Assembly: GCA_009741485.1 (NCBI GenBank)
Contig: CM019217.1
Span: 43,812,266-43,876,265, forward strand
Source: Malurus cyaneus samueli
Taxonomy: Eukaryota > Chordata > Aves > Passeriformes > Maluridae
Reading direction: 5' to 3'
DNA length: 64,000 nucleotides
Shown here: positions 1 to 10,545 of the stretch, one piece after another
Layout: every line of letters begins with the position of its first letter
Position numbering within the stretch: position 1 is the first letter of the stretch
Notes under the pieces: generated by a model
Databases searched by the model: none
Seen by the model: only the letters and a program-made list of their open reading frames with translations
What the model was told of the DNA's origin: nothing
Made by a program: the position numbers and the translations under genes

Positions 1-964
1 AGATTTGCCAGCTTCCGCTTTGGGCAGGGCAGAGTCTGCAGTTATAAACACTGCTGCAAACTTACTTTCAAGACAGATCTGCTTACATCTATTCATCACT
101 ACTATGAGCCCTCACTGAACATAAAAACATTCTCCAGGCCCTCAAGAGGTTAGAGCTGGGCTACCTCAGTAATAAATATTTAGTGCAACAAAATGCCACC
201 TTGGTGCTGAATAAAAATATTCAAAATAAATGAAATACTGTAACAGCATTTCATCTTACCCTTTGCTGTCTGGAAAGCTAAAATCTCTTCAGTTTTCAGA
301 GTCTCTTGTGGATACAATAATTTTATATATAACTGGAAGACTTGTTCATGACTCATCTGTCTATATTACCAAGTGGATTTTTCAGTCCAAAAGCCAGACA
401 TCCATTATGCAGGCTGCTAAATGATTTACACTGATTGAGCACGCACAGTATGAAGCTCTTGCAAATTTTATATGCTGGCTGTATGGAGAATGAATGGTTG
501 CTGATTATGCTCCAAATAGCAATGAACCCAATTACCTAAGCCACTAACTCCCAGCAAGGAAGCCAGAAATGCAGCTGTTGCTTCAGTACCTTAAAGAAAT
601 ATTTACTGTTTGGATCTTAACTACTGTAATTTGAAGTAAATAGGAGGTTCACACTAGTGAAGAACACACCCGTTAGTTCAAAATCACAACTTTTAATAAC
701 CGTTGTTAATTCCTTACGCTCCAAAGCTTGCATTCCAGCCTAAGGCCTTAACCCACACCTGGGAAAGTAAGCAAGAATTCAGCTACTCTGGGAATCTGAG
801 CGACTTCCAAAATGCAGCCACCACAACAAGAAGCCTGGAAAAAAGGGTAATTTTCAGAGAGAAACACAAGGACACTTCTTAATCATCTTGGGGTGAAAAC
901 ATGACTTCTATCATCCAGTGAGCCAGAATGAACTTTGGGTACTAATGACTGCAGAATACCATTC

Positions 965-986
965 AAAAAAAAAAAAAAAAAAAAAA
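965..986. repeat. poly(A) run, 22 nt
   Basis: Uninterrupted A22 on the plus strand. No target-site duplication or retrocopy body was recognised next to it. Confidence 0.9.
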
Positions 987-1464
987 GAACCAACAAGAAA
1001 AACGCCAAACCAACTTGGCTGAAAACAACATGTGAAGGTCACCTAGTCAAAATGCATTTTTCACACAGGGGTAACTCCACAATAGATACTGAGATCCTGG
1101 GCCTTGTCCACTTGAGGTTTAATGTGGATTGAGCGATCAAATCTCTGGCTCCAGTGTTTCCAGTGGGAAGGATGTTTTTTTCCATGTCATAATGGAACTT
1201 TCCTTGTGGCAACATTTCAGCGCTGCCAATTATCCCTTCATTGTGCACCTCTGGGCACACCAGCTCCGTACGCCGTGACAGAGAGTGCCATCACCACAGG
1301 CACCCCATGCACGGTAGTGACAGCAGCAGGCCTGGGGTATGGGTGCAAGACAAAAGGGACATCACCACCAGAGGAAACAGCTGCAGTTCTACAAACTGGG
1401 AGCAGCTACAAATTTAGCCAAGAGCCTCACTTAATAGCTCATATTGCATTTCAGAGCTCTGACG

Positions 1465-1486
1465 CACGTGCAATTGACTGACGTCA
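1465..1486. promoter_or_regulatory. E-box CACGTG plus perfect CRE TGACGTCA
   Basis: CACGTG at 1465-1470 and the full palindromic cAMP response element TGACGTCA at 1479-1486 lie 8 bp apart, with CAATTG between them. CREB/ATF and bHLH-ZIP factors bind such sites. Two perfect CpG-containing palindromes this close are uncommon in AT-rich DNA, but function is an inference. Confidence 0.3.
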
Positions 1487-4400
1487 CTACACAGCCCAAC
1501 ACGCTGCTGAGTCTGTGCTTCAGGGAAGGGCTTGAAGCTAGGACTGGAATAACAGGAAAATCAGGGAAGGATGAAGAACAAGCTTATTCTTTTAAGTTCA
1601 CAAAACACCTGTCATAGAAAACACTCCTTTCTTTATGAGAAAAAAAGTCACACAGTGTAAGACAGGATTAAATAAAAAAGCCAAAAATTACAGTACGACT
1701 GAAATCAGCCCCCTCTCCTGTTGTTCAATAACCCCATTACAAAGACCAGTGGTTAAGTGACTTTCCATTTCAGTCAATAATGAAATTGTTGTCTGTAGTC
1801 AATTAGGTTTCAGCTCCTGGTCCAAACTCCTAGATATACCCACAAGTATAGTCACCACTAAAAGCCACCCTGGCGCATACCTCAGGAGACTAAGCACAGA
1901 AGTAATCTCCTAAGTTTAGCAATACAATTCCAAATTTTCAAAAATAAATTTAAAAAGAAATGTTGATAATTTAAAGTGAAAAAGATCAAAATTAAAAACA
2001 ACAAAAAATCCCTCTCTAATTCTATTTTGCATGTGTGAATCTTTGGTCTTCCAAAACTCTCAAATTATTTTATAGATATTAATGGATATGGCTAAACCAT
2101 ACTGTGAAATCTAAGATGGCTGCCTGTACCTATCTGTAGGGTTTGGTAATGGCAAACAGTGCTCACCACAGAAACAGGAGTTTCCCAGTCAGCAAAAGCT
2201 ACAGCTTCAACTGCAGAGAATCAGGCAAAGCAGAAGGAAATTAATTATGAAACTCCTCTTTGCAAATGTGATTTGAGGATTCAGTTCATATCCCTTTCTC
2301 CTGGAAAGAAAGATAAGAGTCTTTGGAGGATCATTCTAGAGACCAGTTTATCTGCCCATTCTCTTTCTTGCCCTGCATCTTTCAGACTACTTTGTACAGT
2401 GGCTAAAAGGGAGGATATGAACAGATGGCTGTTTGTTCTGATAACTGTGTCTGTTCCTAGTCAGATTAATTGGTTATAACCCAGTTAAAGATTAGTCTGG
2501 TAAAATGATACAGACAGTCCTTCAGTTACTCTTCACTGTCCATGTGAGGAAAATAAAATACATTGCTAAGAACAAAAATGGAGTTTCAATACATGTTAGG
2601 GATTATGCAAAATACATTGCTATAGAAAGGGTATAGTATCTACCCTTCCAGACTACAGTTTTAAAGAGTATAAAGTTTACAGGAACGTGAAGGTCAAATG
2701 GAGGTTTAAAGACACAAGATGTTCTTGTGGATCAACAAATCAGAACAGTATCAGTGTCATGATTACTCTTCATTTATCCAGGCCTTTGGCATCAAGCTGC
2801 TCATGAGACTTAAGGGCTACAGCAGTATCTCATTTCATACCTCTTCTGATTACACTGAGAAGAGATTCCCCTTCAAACAACTGGGAACAAGCCAGGAGAC
2901 TGAAGCACTGTACTGATACTCACTGAAGAGGAGACTGGGTTGCTCTCAGTAATCAGAACCCTCAGTGCAGGGCAAGATAATGGCAAAACCCATGCAATGC
3001 GATCAATAAAGAATGAAAGGATGAGAACATAAGTAGGCCTGGCCTGTCTGATTATATGGAAAATAGACACTGGCTCACAAACCTGATTGCATGCTCTGAG
3101 ACTGTGGGATTGATTACCAATGATTATGATGGAAGTATAACAGCTTTTGTAGAGCACTTGACACAGAGCTCCAGGGTACTGCACTTTAAAAGGTAGCTCT
3201 TACCCTGCACCAATGAAAGCCCAACACATACACTTAAAATTGGCTAACTGGCAAACTCACAAAGATGGCAGGGAAATGTTATCACCTGAGCAAATTTCTA
3301 CTGGGGTTCTGCAGGGTTTGATTCTGGGTACACAGCCCATACAAAAAGTCTTTTTCCTCCCTCTTCTACGAAATAAAACTGTACAAAACATACATGTTTG
3401 TACATCTAATACATACACGTGTATGTTTAATATACAAAGGGCAAAAGTAAATTCAACTCAGTAACACAGCACTGAAGCAAACGTGATGCAATAAATATCA
3501 GGATAGCAAGCACAAGCCTCTCAGGACAATAGTGTATTTTAGAAAACAAACAACTTGAAAAGAATTTTTAAGAGAAAATGAAGACACTACAGACACACCT
3601 GAAGAAGCAAAATGAGTATGTATAGTCCCTGGTTTTGCTTTCTGCTGCAGGAGAAGGGAGCAGTAGAAGAAGAGCTTGTTTTTCAGATCTTTGATTAAGA
3701 ACTTGGAAGGAGGTATAAAGCACCACAAAAAAAATAAAGATGAGAGCTCAAGAAAACACTTGGCAGGAGAGGCCTATGCAGCTCCAGCTGTTTGGGCTAT
3801 CAAAAGGAAGACAAAAGAGATTAATCAGTTACAGTGTATAAATCCTTCAAAAAGAGAAAATTAAATTAGAGAGATCTTTAACACAGCAAAGAAAGACACA
3901 CGCACACACCCCAGAAAAACTCTATAGTTCAAGCCAAGAAAACTAATTTGTGAAATCAAAGGTGTAATCTACAAGGTGATTAACCAAAGAAGCAAGGTAC
4001 CCAGCGAAATTTTTTTCATCTTTGCTTGGTGTTTCCAAATCAAGACTGGATGTCTTCATGGAGAACAGAAGCTCTTCAGACTAAGGGGAAAACAACATTG
4101 AAACTCTGCCAAAAGCACCAGTTCCGAACCTGTGATGCTCACCCGTATTTACTTCAGAAGCTGCATGGTCTGGCTCGCAGTGAGATCCAGGTCTTGTACC
4201 AGCCACCACCAGGCCGCTAAGATTCATCTTCTCCCACCAGCAAGTCTCACGTTTCTTTACCTTCTTTTACTACATGTACCTTTAAGCAGGTCGATGGGCA
4301 GGCACGACCATTTTTTAATACATGGGATGAAAGACAAAGTAATGTTTCCAAGCAGATACCTAAACCCCCCGGGAAACTCCCATCACCCACGAGATGAACA

Positions 4401-4504
4401 GCTCTAACACGGACTTTAAACAACTCTCAACCCTAGCCTCACCCCTTACTCTGCTACAGCCCGTGCCATACCCTACGTGTGCCTCACACTCGCTGCCTCG
4501 CAGT

Positions 4505-4535
4505 AAAATTTACAGGAATTTACAGGAATTTACAG
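4505..4535. repeat. 10-bp tandem repeat, about three copies
   Basis: The unit AATTTACAGG is repeated with the last copy degenerating to AATTTACAGA, directly left of the CpG-rich block. Simple tandem repeat, no function inferred. Confidence 0.85.
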
Positions 4536-4539
4536 AATT

Positions 4540-5065
4540 CACACGGCAAGGCCGCCGGGCAGCGGCAAATGGCCCCGGGCCGCGCGCCCGCCGCGAGGCC
4601 TCTGGCGCCACCCAGCGGCGGCCTGGGCTATGAGGCTGTGAGGGGCGGGGGAGCCACGGGCTGGCAGCCTGCCCCCCCAAAAAAAATCAGCATTTTCTGT
4701 GCAGCATCGCCCCAAAAAGCCCGCAGCATCACATTTCGGGGCGTTTATACCCCCAGGAGCACAGCTCCAAAGCCGCCCAGGGCCAGCTCCAGAGCGGAGC
4801 TCGGCTGCAGCGCACTGCCACACCGCCTTTGTTAATTAACCCTTGGCCAGTTTCTCCTCTCGCCTTAACGAGCAGGAGGAGGAAAAAGCTCGCAAGGGTT
4901 CTCTAAAGAGCTCCGTCAGTGTCATCTGCTAGCGGGCAGCGGTGCGGAGTGGCCACCTGGGTGGCTTTTGGTGCCCTTTGTCATCGCCCAGGCTGCCGCC
5001 GCTCTCCAGGGCTCGTCAGGGCGGCTGGGCCAGGTGCAAGCTGCGAGGTTACGTGTCGCTAAGCA
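4540..5065. promoter_or_regulatory. CpG island-like block, candidate promoter
   Basis: About 0.5 kb of GC-rich sequence with many CpG dinucleotides (dense runs such as GGGCCGCGCGCCCGCCGCGA near 4577-4596) stands out from AT-rich flanks. On the minus strand a TATA-like GTATAAAC occurs at about 4745-4752, followed by GCCCC-rich sequence. A CTCF-like site lies at 4605-4618. No coding exon could be recognised on either strand. By human synteny this could be a promoter or upstream first exon of TRIM2 on the minus strand, or an orphan island. The open frames here are by-products of low stop-codon density. Confidence 0.5.
4605..4618 (-). promoter_or_regulatory. CTCF-like site in CpG block
   Basis: The minus strand reads CCGCTGGGTGGCGC, matching the core CCASYAGRKGGCRS at 12 of 14 positions by eye, with GGTGGCGC intact. 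It sits inside the CpG island-like block. Confidence 0.35.
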
Positions 5066-7587
5066 TAAAGCAGCCAAATCCGAGTTTTCTCAGCTTTTCC
5101 CCTTCTGTCAAAAATTCATTTGGGGAAAATGTTTGTTTTTTTTTTTAGTTCCAGCACGCAACCAAGCTTTGACAAAAACATCAAAGGCAGCCCTTCCTCT
5201 GCCCCCAGCTGTGAGAACTAGGCCTGCAAATTTTATATATCTTTTTTTTTAATACAGTTTTTTTTCTAAGAATTGCTGCCAAAGCTTAGTGGTAGGACCA
5301 CACTGAAGTGAGTGCAACAGAGATGCAATAATATATTCAGATGTCCTTGGACGCATTGCTTCTTTCAACCACTTAAATGATATAATGAGCTAAATGAAAG
5401 CATATGTGGGGGGTTTTGTATTACAGAGCTGCTGCTTACTGTCGGTGAACTAACTCACTATTTGATGTAATGCATCAGCCTCTTTACTCTCAACAAGTGA
5501 AGGAACTAAGCTATAAAATCTAATGATGATTAACCTGCAGACTTCAAATTTGATCTGAATTGGCTCCTGTTCTCTGTCTTTTCCACCCCAAAAGTGCATC
5601 CCTTGTTCATCCAGTCTCTTCCTGGAGTATCCTGAGTCCCCATGCTGCTTCTCCACCTGCAGCAACAGCAGACCAAACCCTTCCTTCCTCCCCTTATTTC
5701 TCCCTACCACTATATACTTCCATCATCTCATGCTGCAATATCACGTTGGCATAGTTTTGTTTATATCTTGTTTTGATAGCAATGAACTGATCATTATTCA
5801 CAGAGAAGACAGCATGTCAGTGTTTCACAGTTGCTATGTTTTGTAAATCCTGTAATTTTTATTACAGGGTGTTTTTGATTACCTGCAAAGTGACCTGATA
5901 ATTTAATTGCATAATTTTCCTCAGGCCTTCTCAAAGCCTTTGGCTTTTTAGAATCCTCTTTCTAAATCCTGAAAATAGCATTTTTCTTAGCATTTCTGTT
6001 TCAAACTTGCCTCTTGAACTCTACAAGCATCTTCCTTCTGATGAGGGGAATGCAATTACCTGCTCCATAACAACCTGTCCTCATTCATCTGCAGTATCTG
6101 GGGTATCTAAGAAGCATTTTTTAGAAGCTATTTTTCTATTGGCTTATTGTGTCAATGACCCAACAACCGGCAAGGGAGCTGTTTATCAGGTCTCTCCCTT
6201 GCAAATTGCTGTTAATGGGAACACATACTTTATACCCACATGAAACCTTGCTTGGTGGGCTGTGTGGGTGGACCTGAGCCTGCATTCCTGCAAATACTTG
6301 AGGGCACAACCCAGTCACATCCTTACAGTTAAGTGTTGTATTAAGACACACTTGAGATAAGTGCACGTTTCAGCTGATTTTTTTGTCTCAGTTTAACACT
6401 CCTTAAAAAGTATGACCACCTTGTCATCTCTGGTTTGTTCAGTGCTTGTCACTTCAGTGTTGCAGTCTGCTGGAAGGTCTGCTGGATACTCTCTCAATAC
6501 ACTTTAGGCAAGAGCAAGTAATAAATTGAGTCATGGAAGCCTCACTGGTAAGGTGTCTCTGGAGGAAAGAGACAAAATATCATATCTCCTACATCCATAA
6601 GAGAAGGGCTCAAAAAGGTGGTTTTCAGGGAAAACAAAGATGGTTTTGGGTTTTATACATGTCCGACTCTCAGAATTGCTAACCCTGTGTAATACTCCCA
6701 CTATGCAGAGGAGCTGAGACTCGCACATATCTGCAAGCCCATGTGCAAGAGTAGTAGCACTGCATTCCAGCACTGAACTTGTTATTCCTAGTGCTGGTTT
6801 AGAGATGGAGATTGGGACCTTGATTTCACTTAATACATGAATGACAGGGCCATCCTAACATCAAAATCCTCCATCCTCATGCTTTTAAGGAATGAGGAGC
6901 CAGAGCCCGTCAGGTGGATTAGCCATATGTCAACTCCACAGTGCACTACAGCAGAGCCATCTTTAATCTGAAAAGTTGATCTCAAGCCAAAGGGAACAAT
7001 TATATAACCTAGATATCTGAAAGGCGAATATTACAAAAACAAACAAGAAAGAACAATCATCCTTACTTACACATCTGTACATTTTACTACAGCTATTAGC
7101 CAATCAAAACTGTCATATAATTGGCTTTTTTAAAATTACAAAAATGATGGAAGGGTTGCAGTAATTAAAAAGGGCAGGCAACACGTTGAAAGGTGATAAA
7201 TCAAATAAAGGCAAAGTGCAAATGAAGCAAAATCTTTACAAGTACTTATTTACTTCTCCACAAATTAGATAACTTGAGTGTTTGGTTTGTCCCTTCCTGA
7301 CTGCCATTATCAAGCCTGTGTGAAGTTGGTCAGAGGGATGGAGAGGTGTCACAAGAACTTGAGTTACCAGAGAAGAAGATTACGTTAAAAATTGGTGTCA
7401 AGCCCCAGAAAAGCCACAGGAATGAGGCTCTTCACCAAGATAGATTGCATGGGCAAGTTCTGTGGCACATGTTTGAATTGACATGAACATCCAAAGCAAA
7501 CTTTGGAAAACTGACAACAGAAGATAAAGGTCCACTAGTATTATTCCTCCCACATGGTTAAAGAAGACAAACATGCAATTAATTCAG
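5066..7587. other. intergenic sequence, no gene recognised
   Basis: AT-rich sequence with T runs at about 5130-5150 and 5240-5265. No exon, RNA gene or clear repeat was identified. Confidence 0.6.
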
Positions 7588-7692
7588 CTTATTTATTAGG
7601 ACAGTGCCTAGGGCCCCTCAAGGTGGGGCCTTATTATGTTAGTCTCATAAAAGCAGAACAAGCCTCTGCCCCAGAAAGACTTATACAAGTAT
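7588..7692 (-). repeat. ancient amniote interspersed repeat, copy 1
   Basis: TTTATTAGGACAGTGCCTAG, then a GGCCCC...GGGGCC segment, then GCCTCTGCCCCAGAAAGACTT. This matches the order of a common sauropsid repeat of the type 'acagtgcctagaggcccc ... accccattgtgctaggcgctgtac ... cctgccccaaagagctt'. I do not recall its library name. It runs opposite to the copy at 8866. Confidence 0.5.
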
Positions 7693-8865
7693 ATATCCTT
7701 GGACAAAGCAGGAGAGAGGAGGATAAAATATAAGCTGAATGAACTAGCTGTCAAAGGGATTCTAAGACAATTCTCTAAAGCACACTGGAAATCATTCTAG
7801 GAGCAAAGTGTCTGCCTAGGTAGTTGGAAAGGCCAGCCTTTCCATACTGCCCCAAAGCCATCCTCCAGAGATCTTCTACACAGCTAGTAGCCACTGTCAA
7901 ATCCCACAGGAAGGTCTCCAGTCTGTAGTAAATTCTTAGGACCTGCCTGATCCTCAGGGCTGACTTCCCACTGAACTATTCTTGGGAAGATAATTGTCCC
8001 CCTGTTTCAAGGGTCCTGGCATAGAGTCTCCAAAACTACATGCAGTTAAATACTTAACATCTGGTCATACACTGTTGTGCCCATTGACTCCTGAAATACT
8101 ATTTGCAACGAATGTTTTGTAGACTATTTATTTGGTTAAACAGCCTTCTAGCACTTTACATGAACATTTCTGAATTTACTTTGGATTCATGGGTCTGCTC
8201 CTCACTGGCATGGGCAAGTTCTTTATGTTAGGTACTATTAGTAATAATATTTGCTATTTTCCTATTCTTTTGTAGTTTCAAAGCACTAAACAAATTAACT
8301 ATCAGGGCTGCTAGAAAAGCTCTTCTAGCAGCACTTCAGGTTTCACAAACCCATCCATTTGTTCTGTGGCCAAACTCTCAAGACACTGCAGTGCAGATAC
8401 AATGGTAACCTATAGCTGAGAAATGTCAGAGTTGACATAGCCTCCCCTTCAGCATATGTGTATGCATACACAACCCTGTAAGTTAGATGTGTGAGCTGTC
8501 CGGCTGAGGTCACGAACAGTGGACACTATAAATGGGACAGGGGATGGTTATAAATGCTGTGTAAAGGGTGTTTTCAATAAGGATAAGGCTTGGTTTGGGT
8601 TAAGGGACAAGAAGGAAAGGACCCAAGCAAAAGACTAGTTGAGAGGGTGTTACACAAAATTTTGACTGTATTAGCTTGTTTGGATCTGGAGGTAAAATGG
8701 CTGTCAGGCTATCTTGCCAACTTTGACATTAACAGGGAGCATGGAAGCCAAGGGATTGTGTGCTGGCCTCGAGCTCAGAAAGCCTGTGGCCTGCAAGCTG
8801 CTGGCTGAGCAACACGAAGCATACTTCACTTCCCAGTACTTCTTTCCCATCCATTGCTACTCTTT

Positions 8866-8976
8866 TAGATCGTGAGCTCATACATAGAGAAGCTGTTTTC
8901 TTATTCCAGTTATGAATGGCAGAGCCCTGAGCTCAGTTGGGCCTCTAGGCACCAGGTTAATGTATATAATAATAGC
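8866..8976 (+). repeat. ancient amniote interspersed repeat, copy 2
   Basis: TAGATCGTGAGCTC, then GAGCTCAGTTGGGCCTCTAG, GCACCAGGTTAATG and TATAATAATA. It is the same family as the copy at 7588 in the reverse direction, ending in the characteristic TAATAATA tail. A further block with GCAAAGCACTTTGAAG at about 9039-9060 may belong to a related element. Confidence 0.5.
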
Positions 8977-10117
8977 GTGGTACAAAAAAACAAAGGCATA
9001 ACAGTTTCATGATGGAACGCATCTCAGATGAGTTAATGTGTGCAAAGCACTTTGAAGTTGGAAGGTTCTGCAGCATGTAAAAGCTGAGCATTGCTTTCAT
9101 ATGGATTTGTTGATCTTGAGGACTCATGAAGCTGCTCCAAACATGCCTCTACTCAGCGAAGTGCAGAGTGTGAATCCCTGCTATGCACTCCAATCTCTAA
9201 ATGGAGTAGTATGTCCAAGAAATTCCAATTTGAGGATGTCGTTATGAAAACCCATGTCATTATAAGCAAATACCTTTAGTTTTAGCACCTCTCTATATTA
9301 AAAACAAGCATCCCTGGGGAAAAATGCAAATAGGCTTTTCACAATCCTGCTGATTTTGGCATTATCCCTTCTCCACTGCTTTGAGTCACTCTCACTTTCT
9401 GGTTCTCCTACATTAAGTTGCCATGGGAAATATAAAAAGAAAAAGTGTTACAACCTGCCAACAGATTGACATGAATCTGATTCATTCTGGCTCCTGAAAC
9501 TGAATTGACTTTCCAAGGTTCACTGAAACCCAGCTGATCCCTGGCCAGGAATAAATGGCATTTTGTGACTCCATATGCAGGCTTGTTTGGCCAAGCTCTT
9601 TCTGGGGCTGGAGCTGAGACCCAGCCCAAATATTTTCCAACAGATTCAAGACCCACACTGCTACTTTGGATCATGCTCTCTTTAATTGCTGTCATGCCTC
9701 CCCACTCCTTTTAGAATATTATTTACTGCATTTCAGGGAGCAGTTTAACTCAGGATTGAGGACCTGTCTCATGAAGTGACATGCAGGCACACCCAGTTGT
9801 GGTCCAAGAGCTCATCCTCAAACTGAGACAAAATGCAGCAACTGAGAAAAACATCCCCTAAAGAAAGCAGAAGAGTGACTGCAAAACAAGAGACTACACA
9901 GAGCAGCCTTGAGCCTAATTTTGGTGGTTCTGCATCATTTCAACTCTTCTGCCCCTTTTGTGTATGCATTACTATGGAGATCCACAGTGACATGCACGCT
10001 TATGCATGCATCCACTCAGAGGGAGAAGAGCTGTAATTAAATACGCCTGACGGGCACCCACCATCCCCACGGGCCATGTCCCCTCCCACGGCCACCGCCG
10101 TCCTTCCGAAGCCGATG

Positions 10118-10131
10118 CCACTAGATGGAGC
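10118..10131 (+). promoter_or_regulatory. CTCF-like site CCACTAGATGGAGC
   Basis: It matches the core CCASYAGRKGGCRS at 13 of 14 positions; the mismatch is A for C after GG, which is usually well conserved. Flanks are moderately GC-rich. It points opposite to the candidate at 4605. Confidence 0.4.
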
Positions 10132-10524
10132 TGAGCAACAAAATTCCTCCCAGGCCATAGGCACGGCTGCAGCATCTGCTGCATTGCCTAAGTCACAAGT
10201 TGAAACTTGTTTCTTGCTTACTGGGCACTAATGTTGTTTCCCTGGACAGTTGATACAGGGACAAGCTGTGGCGAATTGTCATTAAGAGATTGCAAAACCA
10301 TACTCCCCAACCACGCTGATTCACCCGTAGCAGAGGATGATGTCAGCCTGGCTACATTTGGCAGCCAGAAATGAGTTAGGGAAATGAAAGGAGGGGCTTC
10401 TGCATGCCCCACAGTTTATAGGATGGAAAAGCCTTCCCTGTAATAGCATATTTTGGTTATCTAGGGAGCAGGGACTTTGGCAACCCCCGCCCATTTAGTG
10501 AAAACACTCTTGCTCATCAACAAA

Positions 10525-10545
10525 CCCCCCNCCCCCCCCTCCCCC
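10525..10545. repeat. C-rich run with ambiguous base
   Basis: C6-N-C8-T-C5 on the plus strand. The N at 10531 suggests a base-calling problem in a homopolymer, so the true length is uncertain. Confidence 0.9.

Larger units (their letters stand above)
1..4500. other. intergenic sequence, no gene recognised
   Basis: AT-rich sequence with only short chance frames. It contains a 22-nt A run at 965-986 and the E-box plus CRE cluster at 1465-1486. No conserved coding segment or clear transposable element was seen. Relative to FHDC1 it lies about 32 kb or more past the 3' end. Confidence 0.6.

Noticed and set aside
4479..5252. Several overlapping frames on both strands in the CpG-rich block
   Set aside because: GC-rich DNA has few stop codons; translations are Ala/Arg/Pro/Gly-rich and match nothing I recognise.
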